Part shown: in pieces, positions 1-10,761 of the stretch
Layout of the letters: each line of letters starts with the position of its first letter
Position numbering within the stretch: position 1 is the first letter of the stretch
Assembly (NCBI RefSeq): GCF_006227205.1
Contig: NZ_VCNG01000006.1
Span: forward strand, 186,001 to 250,000
DNA from: Pseudomonas sp. ICMP22404
Lineage (GTDB): Bacteria; Pseudomonadota; Gammaproteobacteria; Pseudomonadales; Pseudomonadaceae
Direction: 5' to 3'
DNA: 64,000 nt
Notes under the pieces: generated by a model
The model's input: the letters and a program-made list of their open reading frames with translations, nothing else
The model's database searches: none
Told to the model about the DNA's origin: nothing
Made by a program: the position numbers and the translations under genes

Positions 1-1278
<1,278 letters not shown>

Positions 1279-1282
1279 CGCA

Positions 1283-1318
1283 GGTCAGTGGGATCGCCGT
1301 CCCATGATCCCACTGACC
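1283..1318 (+). terminator. Perfect 13-bp stem-loop after the porin gene
   Basis: GGTCAGTGGGATC at 1283-1295 pairs perfectly with GATCCCACTGACC at 1306-1318 around a 10-nt loop, starting 5 nt after the porin stop. No clear U-run follows. It may therefore be a terminator of reduced efficiency or an mRNA 3'-end stabilising hairpin rather than a classical intrinsic terminator. Confidence 0.6.
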
Positions 1319-1439
1319 GGATATGCCAATGCGCGCCCGTCTTATCTCGTTAATCGCTAAAAAACTGTGAACTCTGACAGTAGATGCTTATCCGGATTGC
1401 GCTCACATTGGCTTCAGCATATCCGCTCGGAGCCAGGCG

Positions 1440-4400
1440 ATGGACCAACCGGAAGGCATTAGCATCCTACCTCCGTCATTGCCCAAGGGCGGAGGCGCCA
1501 TCCAGAGTCTCGGCAAAAGTTGGGGGGAGGTCGGCTTCAGCGGCAAGGCCTCCTTCGACTTGCCGCTGCCGATTTCCCCGGGACGCGGTTTCGCCCCGCC
1601 CCTGACCCTTGGCTATGGAAGCAGTGCGGGAAATAGCCTGTTCGGCATCGGCTGGGTGTTCTCGCTTGGCTGCGTGGCCCGGCGAACCAGCAAAGGCGTG
1701 CCGGATTACACGGACGATGACGTGATGCTGGGGCCCGACGGCACGGTCTGGCTGGCGGAGCGCGATGATGCCGGGACAATCATCCGGACCCCTGTGCACA
1801 GCTACCGGGGCCTGGAATTGGGGGCGGATTACCAGGTCGCGCGCTACTTTCCCAGGAGCGAGGGGGCCTTCGAACGCATCGAGCATTGGCGTTCGGCGGA
1901 TGACTTCCCAGGATTCTGGCTTACTCATGGCGCTGACGGCAGCCTGCACCTGTATGGCTTCAACAGCTCCTCGCGCAGTACTGACCTGGAGGACCCCCTG
2001 CGTGTCGGTGAGTGGCTGCTGGAGGAAAGCCTGAACCCCCACGGCGAACATATTCTTTATGAGTATGCCGGTGAAGACCACGCAGGAATGCCCGAGGACA
2101 CGCCGCGGGACTTTCGGGCCCAGTGTTATCTGAGTCGGGTGCGTTACGGCAATGTCACGGCTTGTGAACACCTTTATCACTGGGCGCCGAAACAGATGGA
2201 ACAGGCGCAGTGGCATTTCGATCTGATTTTCGATTACGGCGAGCGCAGTACCGAACTGGAAACCATTCCTGGGTATGAGCCAACTGGTGAGTGGCCTGTG
2301 CGCAGCGATCCTTTTGCGACCTATGGCTATGGGTTCCTATTGGGTAACCTGCGTCTCTGTCGGCAGGTGTTGATGTTCCACCGTTTTGCACCGTTGGGTG
2401 GTGAGCCGTTGTTGGTACGACGGTTGTTGTTCGAATACCGGACCACCGAGCTGGGCTACAACCTGCTGTGCGCGGCCCACTTGCAAGGCGTTGACGAGCA
2501 AGGGCAACTCGAGTCTCGCCCGCCGGTGATGTTCGATTATTCGCCGTTCTCACCCGATAACAGCGGTTACGCAACCTTCGATGCCATGCCTGGCTTGAAC
2601 GATGGGCAGCGGTATCAGCTGGTCGACCTTTACGGCGAGGGTATGCCAGGGGTGTTGTACCGCGGTGACAAGGCTTGGTATTACCGTGAGCCCCTGCGTG
2701 CACAGTCGACGCTGGCCCAAGACGACGTCTCCTACGATTCGTGGCGACGATTGGAGGGCATTCCAGTGATGGACGGCCGCAAGTCGGTTCGCCAGTCGCT
2801 GATGGACCTCACCGGCGATGGCCGCTTGGACTGGGTGGTGGCGCAACCTGGGGTGAGCGGTTTTTTTACCCTCAACCCGGATCGCAGCTGGTCCGAGTTC
2901 GTCACGTTCGATACGTTCCCCCGGGAATTCTTTCATCCGCAAAGCCAACTGACCGACCTGATGGGCAGCGGCTTGTCCGACCTGGCAATGATCGGGCCTC
3001 GCAGCGTGCGTTTGTATGGCAATCGCCGGGAGGCGGGGTTCGCCTCAGGCAAGCAAACCCCGCATCGCGCCGAAACCGCTCCCCAGGATCGGCTCCCGTT
3101 GTTTAGCCAGGCGCAGACTGAGCTGGTGGCCTTCAGCGATGTACTGGGCAGTGGCCAGCAGCATCTGGTGCGTGTTCGCCACAATGAAATCGTCTGTTGG
3201 CCCAATCGTGGCCATGGGCGTTTCGATCCGGGCTTTCGCCTCGGCAGGCTGCCTTATACCAAAGCGTCTTTCGATGCTTCGCGGGTGTTACTGGCCGACC
3301 TGGACGGTTCCGGCGCGACGGACCTGATCTATCTGACCTCAGAGCATGTCGAGATTTTCATGAACCGCACCGGCATGGGCTTTGAGAGCACTCCGCGCAT
3401 CCAACCCTGGCCACCGGGGGTGCGCTATGACCGGCTGTGCCAGGTCAGTGCCGCCGACCTGCAAGGGCTGGGTTGTTCCAGTCTGGTGCTGACTGTCCCG
3501 CACATGAAACCGCGGCATTGGCGCTGTGACTTCGTCCAGGCCAAGCCGTATCTGCTGCACAGCACCAACAACAATATGGGCGCGGTGGGGGAGGTGATCT
3601 ATCGCAGTTCGGCTCAGGAATGGCTGGATGAAAAACAGGCACTGCTGACGGAGGGACGGGAGGTCGAATGCCGCGTGCCGTTTCCGCTACCGGTAACCGT
3701 CGAGCAGACCCAGCTCGATGAAATTACCGGCAATCGCCTGACCCAACGTTTCCAGTATCGCCAGGGCTACTACGATGGACAGGAACGCGAGTTTCGTGGC
3801 TTTGGCCTGGTGTTGCAAGGCGACAGCGAGGTCAGTGGCGACGAAGCGAAACGGACAGGTTTTACCGCACCGGTATTGCGTAAGCGCTGGTTCCATACCG
3901 GGCGGATGCCAGACCTGCCCGGGCGGGACTATGATCACTCCGACAGTGCTGCCCGAGTCTTGGGGCCTGCCTTGTTGCTGGCACCGCAACACCCTGCACC
4001 TGACGAAATCATCGACAATGCCGATGCACCGACCCTGCATGACATGGCTTACGTGCTGGCTGGCCTGCCATTGCGCGACGAGGTCTTCGCGCTCGACAGC
4101 GCGGACCCGTTATCCGCCAGACCCTATTCGGTGCAGCAATACCGATACGCCGTCCGTCGGTGGCAACCGCGCAACGAGCATCAACCTTATTGCCGTATGG
4201 AACCGCTGGAACTGGAGTCTGTTGCCTACACCTATGAGCGCCAGCCCGACGACCCTTTGTGCCGGCACCATATCAACCTGGCCTGGGACCGTTACGGTGG
4301 GCTCATCCACGAGGTGACGGTCGACTATGCCCGACGTAAGTCAGCCGATGATGAGCCTCCGTTCAGCGAGACCCATGAACGCACCTGGTGGCGGGCGGCA

Positions 4401-5771
4401 CACGATGAAGCGCAGCGCTACTATTACCTGAATGAACAGCGCGCCGAGTACATTCACCTGGATGATCCACAAGCCTGGCGCCTGGCTTTGCCCTATCTGT
4501 CCCGTGCCAACGCCCTGGTACTGCCGAAGTCCGCCCTGATACCGGAGAATATTTCCTATGAGGCCTTGGGCGACCTTCTTAACGCGCCGCCTCGCGGCGA
4601 TTTCCAGCGAGCGCTGACTCAGTTATCCGTACAGCGTTATCAGCAGGCGGGCCAGACGTTGCCGGTGGGACAGGCCAGTTTCGAAGCGTTGGTCGATTAT
4701 CAGGAGTCTGCGGAGCTGGATGAGGAGGCGTTGCGCGCCTACGCATCGGTGCTCGATCCGGAGGCGCTGGCGGACAAACTGACCGGGTTGGGTTATCGGC
4801 GCCTGGAAGCTGTGCTACCGGAGGAGCCCCAGAGGGTGCTCTGGTCGCTCCGCAAGGGCTTCATGACTTACGCCGGACTGGACGGTTTCTATCGGATGAG
4901 CAGTGCCCGGCCGACCGAAAGCCAGGGCCCGACGCAGATCATCTTTGACCCCTATCACTGTCTGCCGGTGATTGTCACCACCGCCGACGGTTGCAGCACC
5001 CGCGTGGATGCCGTGGACTATCGGTTCCTGTTGCCCCGTCGTATCGTCGATCCGAATCAGAATATCCGGGAGGCTTGTTTTGACGGCTTTGGCGACCTCT
5101 CGGCCAGCAGCTTCCGGGGTACCGAGCGCGGCATGGAGATCGGTTTCGATCCGATAGACGAGTATCAACCCATTGTCAGCCTGCCGGTCCAAGCCATCGC
5201 TGACCCGGACGCGGCAATACAAGGCGCGGCGAGTGTGTGTTTTCGCGATCCATTCAGTTGGATGCAGCGTCATGAACCGGTACACGTCGCTGTCCTGCAA
5301 GCCGACCGCTATCCGCAGCCCCCGGACAACCCAGCACGCAAGATCCGCATCGCCGTGCAATGCTGGGACGGCTTTGGGCGAATATTGCAGACCAAGCAGA
5401 AGGTCGAGCCCGGCGATGCCTACAAGATCGCACCCGACGGCAGTCTGGTGCTGGACGGTGATCAGCCCGTGACGGCGCCGGCCGCCGAGCGCTGGCGGGT
5501 CAGTGAACGGGTCGAATACAACAACAAAGGCTTGGCGGTACGGGTCTATCGGCCGTACTTCGCCGATGGCCATCGCTATATCAACGATCAATCGTTCCGT
5601 CGCTTCGGCTATTGCGACCAGCAGTTCTATGACCCATTGGGCCGCCCGACATTGACCATTACCGCCATGGGCTATTGGCGACGCCAGCATTACCTGGGGT
5701 GGTATGGCATGACCGAAGACGAGAACGACACTTTGGAAGCGTCCTCGGCGAACAGGACATCCTCAACCTGA
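1440..5771 (+). CDS. Insecticidal toxin complex TcB-type protein (SpvB/TcdB)
   Basis: This 1443-residue protein has the usual length and layout of Tc-toxin B components. An SpvB-type N-terminal domain comes first (residues about 5-300; GGGAIQSLGKSWGEVGFSGK then LPLPISPGRGFAPPLTLGYG). Integrin-like FG-GAP/VCBS units follow (LMDLTGDGRLDWVV, LTDLMGSGLSDLAMIG, LLADLDGSGATDLIYL). The TcdB middle domains then contain YYDGQEREFRGFG near residue 777. In the known family, TcB forms the first half of a hollow cocoon that holds the toxic C-terminus of TcC and docks on the TcA pore. GGAG 7 nt upstream of the ATG supports the start. The TcC gene follows after 17 nt, so the two are surely co-transcribed. 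No TcA gene lies in the window. Confidence 0.9.
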   Translation: MDQPEGISILPPSLPKGGGAIQSLGKSWGEVGFSGKASFDLPLPISPGRGFAPPLTLGYGSSAGNSLFGIGWVFSLGCVARRTSKGVPDYTDDDVMLGPDGTVWLAERDDAGTIIRTPVHSYRGLELGADYQVARYFPRSEGAFERIEHWRSADDFPGFWLTHGADGSLHLYGFNSSSRSTDLEDPLRVGEWLLEESLNPHGEHILYEYAGEDHAGMPEDTPRDFRAQCYLSRVRYGNVTACEHLYHWAPKQMEQAQWHFDLIFDYGERSTELETIPGYEPTGEWPVRSDPFATYGYGFLLGNLRLCRQVLMFHRFAPLGGEPLLVRRLLFEYRTTELGYNLLCAAHLQGVDEQGQLESRPPVMFDYSPFSPDNSGYATFDAMPGLNDGQRYQLVDLYGEGMPGVLYRGDKAWYYREPLRAQSTLAQDDVSYDSWRRLEGIPVMDGRKSVRQSLMDLTGDGRLDWVVAQPGVSGFFTLNPDRSWSEFVTFDTFPREFFHPQSQLTDLMGSGLSDLAMIGPRSVRLYGNRREAGFASGKQTPHRAETAPQDRLPLFSQAQTELVAFSDVLGSGQQHLVRVRHNEIVCWPNRGHGRFDPGFRLGRLPYTKASFDASRVLLADLDGSGATDLIYLTSEHVEIFMNRTGMGFESTPRIQPWPPGVRYDRLCQVSAADLQGLGCSSLVLTVPHMKPRHWRCDFVQAKPYLLHSTNNNMGAVGEVIYRSSAQEWLDEKQALLTEGREVECRVPFPLPVTVEQTQLDEITGNRLTQRFQYRQGYYDGQEREFRGFGLVLQGDSEVSGDEAKRTGFTAPVLRKRWFHTGRMPDLPGRDYDHSDSAARVLGPALLLAPQHPAPDEIIDNADAPTLHDMAYVLAGLPLRDEVFALDSADPLSARPYSVQQYRYAVRRWQPRNEHQPYCRMEPLELESVAYTYERQPDDPLCRHHINLAWDRYGGLIHEVTVDYARRKSADDEPPFSETHERTWWRAAHDEAQRYYYLNEQRAEYIHLDDPQAWRLALPYLSRANALVLPKSALIPENISYEALGDLLNAPPRGDFQRALTQLSVQRYQQAGQTLPVGQASFEALVDYQESAELDEEALRAYASVLDPEALADKLTGLGYRRLEAVLPEEPQRVLWSLRKGFMTYAGLDGFYRMSSARPTESQGPTQIIFDPYHCLPVIVTTADGCSTRVDAVDYRFLLPRRIVDPNQNIREACFDGFGDLSASSFRGTERGMEIGFDPIDEYQPIVSLPVQAIADPDAAIQGAASVCFRDPFSWMQRHEPVHVAVLQADRYPQPPDNPARKIRIAVQCWDGFGRILQTKQKVEPGDAYKIAPDGSLVLDGDQPVTAPAAERWRVSERVEYNNKGLAVRVYRPYFADGHRYINDQSFRRFGYCDQQFYDPLGRPTLTITAMGYWRRQHYLGWYGMTEDENDTLEASSANRTSST

Positions 5772-5788
5772 GAAGAGGAGCGCGGCAG

Positions 5789-8587
5789 GTGAGTATCAGT
5801 ATCCATCAGTACACACCGGTATTGGCGGTTATCGATCCGCGAGGGCTGGATATTCGCCGGGTCGACTATTACCGCTCCGAGGAAATGACAGAAGCCGAAG
5901 AACGCATTCACCGCAACGCCCATGACGCCATGGGGCGCCTGGTCGAGCAATGGGATCCCCGGCTCTGGGCATTGAGTGCAGAAGATACGGCGACGCCCGC
6001 CAACCTCGTCAATCGCTATTCCCTCTCGGGTAAGGTGTTGGGTTCCATCAGCGTCGATGCCGGCGAGCGGATCAGCTTGTTTGGCGACGCTTATCAAATC
6101 GTTCAAGCCTGGGACAGCCGGGGCACTGAGCGGCAGATCGAGTACGACGCTTTGCTGCGACCGTTGGCGATCATCGAGCAAGGAGAGGATGAAACACCTC
6201 GCAGCACCGAACGTTATGAATATGCCGATGGTAGCGCCGATTTCGCCGCGCATAACCAATGCGGGCAGTTGATCCGGCATGACGACCCGGCGGGTACCCG
6301 GACATTGGACGAGTACGCGTTGACGGGGGGAGTGCTCGAACAGACCCAGCGATTCTCAAGCGCGCTGGAAGTGCCGGATTGGCCGCCAGCGCTACCGGAC
6401 CGAGATGCGCTCCTGGAGCCCATAGGACAAGCAGTCACCAGCACTTCACGCTTCAACCCTCTGGGCTATGTGCTGGAGCAGACCGACGCCAAGGGTAATC
6501 GGCAATCATTCGACTACACCGTCGATGGTTTGCCGTTCGCCACCCATCTGCAACTCACCACCCAGGCGTCTTATCAGCTCCTGGTCAGCGCCATCGCCTA
6601 CAACCCCTACGGGCAGGTCGAACAGGAAACCGCCGGCAACGGCGTGCTCACCACGCTGACATATCGCCCAGAGGACGGTCGTCTGATCCGGCTCCAGGCT
6701 CGACGTGGAGAGGAGGCTTTGCAAGACCTGCATTACGCCTACGATCCCGTGGGCAATGTGCTGAGCATTGAAGACAGGGCCTTGCCGATTCGCTATTTCG
6801 CAAATCAGCGGATCGAGCCGGTCAAGCGTTATGGCTACGACAGTCTGTATCGACTGATCAGCGCCACGGGATGGGAGGCGGGCAGCGCCGGCCGAGGTCC
6901 TGGATTCAATCGCTTCGATGATCCAGGCGCTGTTGCCAACTACCGCCAGACTTACCACTATGACGCCGGCGGTAATCTGCTGGAACTGGTGCATGTCGGC
7001 CCGCAGAACCACGGCCGTAAACTGACGGCGGCTCGGTATGGCAATCGCTGCCAGCCTGAACGGGACGGTCGCCCACCCACCGAAGAAGAGATTGCCGCCG
7101 CCTTCGATGGCAACGGCAATTTGCTGGAACTGCAGCCGGGGCAGGCGATGAGTTGGGATCTGCGCAATCAACTGCGCGAGGTACGACCGGTTGAGCGTGA
7201 AAGCCTCGACGATGATTTCGAACTGTACCTGTACGGGGGGGACGGGTTGCGCAGGCGCAAGGTGCGCGCGACTCGAACCCATACGCGTTCACGGCTATCG
7301 GAAGTTCGTTACTTGCCGGGCCTGGAAATACGCACCCGTGAAGACACGGGTGAGGTATTGCAGGTGATCTGTGCGCGGGCCGGGCGTAGCGTCATGCAAG
7401 TCTTGCACTGGGAAACGGCGCCGCCGTCAGGCATTGCCAATGACCAGTACCGTTACAACCTGACCGACCACCTGGGCTCCAGCAGCGTTGAGCTGGATGG
7501 CGATGCGCAGATCATCAGCCAGGAGGCCTACCATCCTTTCGGCGGCACGGCCTGGTTTGCCGGGCGCAGCGAAGTGGAGGCCGGTTACAAGACCGTGCGT
7601 TACTCGGGCAAGGAGCGGGATGCGACGGGGCTCTATTATTATGGGTTCAGGTATTACATGCCTTGGTTGCAGCGCTGGCTCAATCCCGATCCGCTATGGG
7701 CGGTGGACGGCCTGAATCTGTACCGAATGGTTGCGAATAATCCGCTGGTCAGTACCGATCCAGATGGTTTGATGCGACAGTCCGCAGTGAATAAACCTTC
7801 AACCGCTGCTGAGCGCCCAGCCAATCTGGCTCACGGCTTCACTGATGAGGCGCCAATGGCCTCGCCGCGTCCGCCCCGTTCGATTCCGGCGCCCGATCCT
7901 GATGCTGCCCGATCCCAGGGGGAGGCCCAGGAATCACAGAGTGAGCGTTTGAAGAGGATGCTCGAGGTGCCAGAGTTGCAAAAAACACATCCGCGGGTGA
8001 AGGATCTTGATACCGCAGTTGCTCAATCGCAACGCCTGACCGATGCCCAGTTGAGCGGCATCAACCGGATCTTCAACAATCGCCTGGCCATGACTCCCTT
8101 GAAAGCAGGCAATCCAGGCGAGCAAACGGAAGCTAAGCCGACGCAGATATTCGAGTTACAGCGGGAGTCGAAGGATCGTTATTATTTCTTGCCAACCGCA
8201 CCGGATGCCAAGGAAGTGCCCAGTCCGAAAGGTTCGTTCCTGTACGTTATTCGTGCTGATGACCCCGGGCGTGTCTATGCCGGCGCCCCCATGGGGTCGC
8301 CAACGGCCGAGGAGAGATTCATGGTGCAGGGACATACCTCTCTTTCCCGCAGAGAAGATGCTCTCTACGCTGGCCACGTAACGCTCGATGAAGAGGGGAG
8401 GCTCGAATCCTGGAATAATGGCAGCGGTCACTATTTACCGCCGTTCGACTTGCACAAGACGAATCTTTTGCCGGCAGTCCAGCGGCTTTTGCCTAGCGAA
8501 TTGTTTGTCGACTATCAGAACATGACCCCAGAGCAGCGGGATCGCACTTTCGCACTGCGCGGTTATTTGACTTTTAGATTGTCTTGA
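5789..8587 (+). CDS. TcC-type RHS toxin protein with variable C-terminal domain
   Basis: The protein has 932 residues from a GTG start chosen because AGAGGAG lies 8 nt upstream and the protein begins SISIHQYTPVLAVIDPRGL, the usual TccC opening. RHS/YD repeats fill residues 1-600. The RHS core ends with GKERDATGLYYYGFRYY and WLNPDPLW, then DPDGL at 657-661. In characterised TcC proteins an aspartyl self-cleavage follows this point, which would release residues 662-932. That released part is proline-rich at first and then globular, with GHTSLSRREDALYAGHVTL and SGHYLPP. I do not recognise its enzymatic fold. It is expected to be unfolded inside the TcB-TcC cocoon and translocated into a host cell. 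The hypervariable C-terminus is normal for the family. Confidence 0.9.
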   Translation: MSISIHQYTPVLAVIDPRGLDIRRVDYYRSEEMTEAEERIHRNAHDAMGRLVEQWDPRLWALSAEDTATPANLVNRYSLSGKVLGSISVDAGERISLFGDAYQIVQAWDSRGTERQIEYDALLRPLAIIEQGEDETPRSTERYEYADGSADFAAHNQCGQLIRHDDPAGTRTLDEYALTGGVLEQTQRFSSALEVPDWPPALPDRDALLEPIGQAVTSTSRFNPLGYVLEQTDAKGNRQSFDYTVDGLPFATHLQLTTQASYQLLVSAIAYNPYGQVEQETAGNGVLTTLTYRPEDGRLIRLQARRGEEALQDLHYAYDPVGNVLSIEDRALPIRYFANQRIEPVKRYGYDSLYRLISATGWEAGSAGRGPGFNRFDDPGAVANYRQTYHYDAGGNLLELVHVGPQNHGRKLTAARYGNRCQPERDGRPPTEEEIAAAFDGNGNLLELQPGQAMSWDLRNQLREVRPVERESLDDDFELYLYGGDGLRRRKVRATRTHTRSRLSEVRYLPGLEIRTREDTGEVLQVICARAGRSVMQVLHWETAPPSGIANDQYRYNLTDHLGSSSVELDGDAQIISQEAYHPFGGTAWFAGRSEVEAGYKTVRYSGKERDATGLYYYGFRYYMPWLQRWLNPDPLWAVDGLNLYRMVANNPLVSTDPDGLMRQSAVNKPSTAAERPANLAHGFTDEAPMASPRPPRSIPAPDPDAARSQGEAQESQSERLKRMLEVPELQKTHPRVKDLDTAVAQSQRLTDAQLSGINRIFNNRLAMTPLKAGNPGEQTEAKPTQIFELQRESKDRYYFLPTAPDAKEVPSPKGSFLYVIRADDPGRVYAGAPMGSPTAEERFMVQGHTSLSRREDALYAGHVTLDEEGRLESWNNGSGHYLPPFDLHKTNLLPAVQRLLPSELFVDYQNMTPEQRDRTFALRGYLTFRLS

Positions 8588-8600
8588 ACGTGGGCGTGAA

Positions 8601-8624
8601 GTCAGGGCGAGGGGACGCCCTGAC
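8601..8624. terminator. Bidirectional terminator between tcC and the ABC exporter
   Basis: GTCAGGGCG (8601-8609) and CGCCCTGAC (8616-8624) form a perfect 9-bp stem with a 6-nt loop, located between the convergent toxin gene and ABC transporter gene. It can serve both strands. Confidence 0.65.
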
Positions 8625-8633
8625 TACTCATGC

Positions 8634-10487
8634 CTATTCCACCGCCTCGGCCACCCTTTGATCCTCACCCAGGAAGCCACCGCTCTGATGCTGCCACAAC
8701 CGCGCATAGGTGCCGTTTTTCGCCAGCAGTTCGGCGTGGGTGCCTTGTTCGATGATGCGTCCGTCATCCATGACAATCAGCCGATCCATCGCCGCGATCG
8801 TCGACAGCCGGTGGGCAATGGCGATGACCGTCTTGCCCTGCATCATTTCATCGAGGCTTTCCTGGATGGCGACTTCGACTTCCGAGTCCAGGGCGCTGGT
8901 GGCCTCGTCAAGCAAGAGGATTGGCGCGTTCTTGAGCATCACCCGGGCGATGGCAATGCGTTGACGCTGGCCGCCGGATAGCTTGATGCCGCGCTCACCC
9001 ACCAAGGTGTCATAGCCGGTGTGGCCTTGCCGATCGCTCAGTTGGCTGATGAACCCGTCGGCCTGGGCATTGGCCGCGGCGCTGTGGATCTGTGCTTCGG
9101 TCGCCTCCGGGCGGCCATAGGCGATGTTGTCGCGAATGGAGCGGTGGAGCAGGGAGGTGTCCTGGGTGACCATGCCGATGGCGCTGCGCAGGCTGTCCTG
9201 GGTGACGTGGGCGATGTTTTGCCCGTCGATGCGAATCTCGCCGCTGTCCACGTCGTAGAAACGCAGCAGCAGGTTGATCAGCGTGGATTTGCCGGCACCG
9301 GAACGTCCCACCAGGCCGATTTTTTCACCTGGGCGGATCGTCAGGCTAAGCCCATCGAGCACCTGGCGTTCACCGTTGTAGTTGAAGCTGACATTGTCGA
9401 ACGTTACCGCGCCGCCGGAGGGCACCAGCACGCCCGCGTCCGGCGCATCCTGTACCTTGGGGCCACGGGTCAAGGTGTCCATGCCATCCTGCACGGTGCC
9501 AATGCTTTCAAACAGCGAAGTCATCTGCCACATGATCCAATGGGACATGCCATTGATACGCAACGCCATGGCCGTGATTGCGGCCACCGCACCCGTGCCG
9601 ACCTCGCCCTGGTGCCAGAGCCACAAGGCATAGCCGCCTGCGCCAAGGATCAGCGCCACCACCAGCGCTTGATTGACGATCTCGAATTGGCTGACCAGGC
9701 GCATCTGGCGAAAGCCGGTTTGCTTGAAATCCTCCATCGCCGCGCGCGCGAAGTGCGCTTCTCGCTTGGAGTGCGAGAACAGCTTTACGGTGGTGATGTT
9801 GGTGTAGGCGTCCGAAATGCGCCCGGTCATCGACGATCGCGCATGGGCCTGTTCCTGGCCGACTTGCCCCAGGCGCGGCACGAAATACAGCATGGCCAGC
9901 CCGAACAGCACGATCCAGGCAATAAAAGGCAGCATCAGTTTCAAGGCGAAGCCACCGGCCAGCGCGATGATCGCGATGAAGTAGACGCCGATGCCGGGTG
10001 CGATTTCGATCACGGTGAACAAGACTTCGCGCACCGCCAAGGCCGTTTGCATGACCTTGGTCGTGACCCGGCCGGAGAACTCATCGGAAAAGAACGAAAG
10101 GCTTTGCCGCAGCATCAGGCGATGGAAATCCCAGCGCAGCCGCAACGGCAAATTGATCGCCAGAACCTGGTGTTGGACCATGGTCCGCAGCGCCACCAGC
10201 CCGATGCTGGTGATCAGGACGATGCCGATCCCCCACAGCACCCGGCTTTCCTGCCCTTGTGCTTCTCCGCCGGTCTGCCAGGTGGAGAGCAGGTCCACGA
10301 CCTGCCCAAGAAAAGAAAACAACCAGGCCTCGTAGATCGACACACTGGCACTGAGTAGCGCAAACGCCAGGATATAGCCGCGGGCGCCCCGGGTGCAGGC
10401 CCACAGGAACCGCGTCAGGCCAACCGGTGGCGGTAGTGCCTCGTCGGGCGGGAAGGGGTCGAGTCTTCGTTCAAACACACGAAGCAT
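8634..10487 (-). CDS. MsbA/MDR-type ABC exporter, fused permease and ATPase
   Basis: This 617-residue half-transporter has an N-terminal six-helix exporter membrane domain (about residues 30-340) and a C-terminal nucleotide-binding domain. Visible motifs are Walker A GRSGAGKST near residue 393, the signature LSGGQRQRIAIARVML near 502, Walker B ILLLDEATSALDSE and the H-loop AIAHRLSTIA. Such proteins homodimerise or heterodimerise in the inner membrane and export lipids, peptides or drugs; the substrate cannot be read from the sequence. It sits alone, convergent with the Tc toxin genes. A role in exporting toxin is unlikely, since this family does not secrete such large proteins. Confidence 0.9.
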   Translation of the reverse strand: MLRVFERRLDPFPPDEALPPPVGLTRFLWACTRGARGYILAFALLSASVSIYEAWLFSFLGQVVDLLSTWQTGGEAQGQESRVLWGIGIVLITSIGLVALRTMVQHQVLAINLPLRLRWDFHRLMLRQSLSFFSDEFSGRVTTKVMQTALAVREVLFTVIEIAPGIGVYFIAIIALAGGFALKLMLPFIAWIVLFGLAMLYFVPRLGQVGQEQAHARSSMTGRISDAYTNITTVKLFSHSKREAHFARAAMEDFKQTGFRQMRLVSQFEIVNQALVVALILGAGGYALWLWHQGEVGTGAVAAITAMALRINGMSHWIMWQMTSLFESIGTVQDGMDTLTRGPKVQDAPDAGVLVPSGGAVTFDNVSFNYNGERQVLDGLSLTIRPGEKIGLVGRSGAGKSTLINLLLRFYDVDSGEIRIDGQNIAHVTQDSLRSAIGMVTQDTSLLHRSIRDNIAYGRPEATEAQIHSAAANAQADGFISQLSDRQGHTGYDTLVGERGIKLSGGQRQRIAIARVMLKNAPILLLDEATSALDSEVEVAIQESLDEMMQGKTVIAIAHRLSTIAAMDRLIVMDDGRIIEQGTHAELLAKNGTYARLWQHQSGGFLGEDQRVAEAVE

Positions 10488-10630
10488 TGTGGTCTCCGAA
10501 AGGGCCGAGTCGAGAAGATATTCCCAGTTTACGTGTGCTTGGAGGGTTTTGCAGGGCAGGGGTTCGGTGCGATTGACGTGTTTGTTGCAAGTAACAGAGC
10601 ACGGGGCGCATGAACCTGGCTGCGAGGGAG

Positions 10631-10649
10631 TGACGCTCCTGAAGCGTCA
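10631..10649 (+). other. Small hairpin in the promoter region of the binding-protein gene
   Basis: TGACGCT (10631-10637) and AGCGTCA (10643-10649) form a perfect 7-bp inverted repeat with a 5-nt loop, between the divergent ABC exporter and the periplasmic binding protein gene. It could be an operator or an RNA hairpin. Nothing else is recognised in the 270-bp intergenic stretch. Confidence 0.3.
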
Positions 10650-10761
10650 GCGAGTGGCGGTAGGCTTTCAGCAGGAAGCAATCTGAATCGAGACTATGCT
10701 CACCACTGCTGCAGGAAAATCTACGGGTTTCAAGTGTTGGCCGTCGAGGAAAGGAGTCCCT

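Noticed and set aside
9021..10358. Long plus-strand frame of 445 codons
   Set aside because: It is antisense to the ABC exporter gene, lacks family resemblance and is a shadow caused by high GC.
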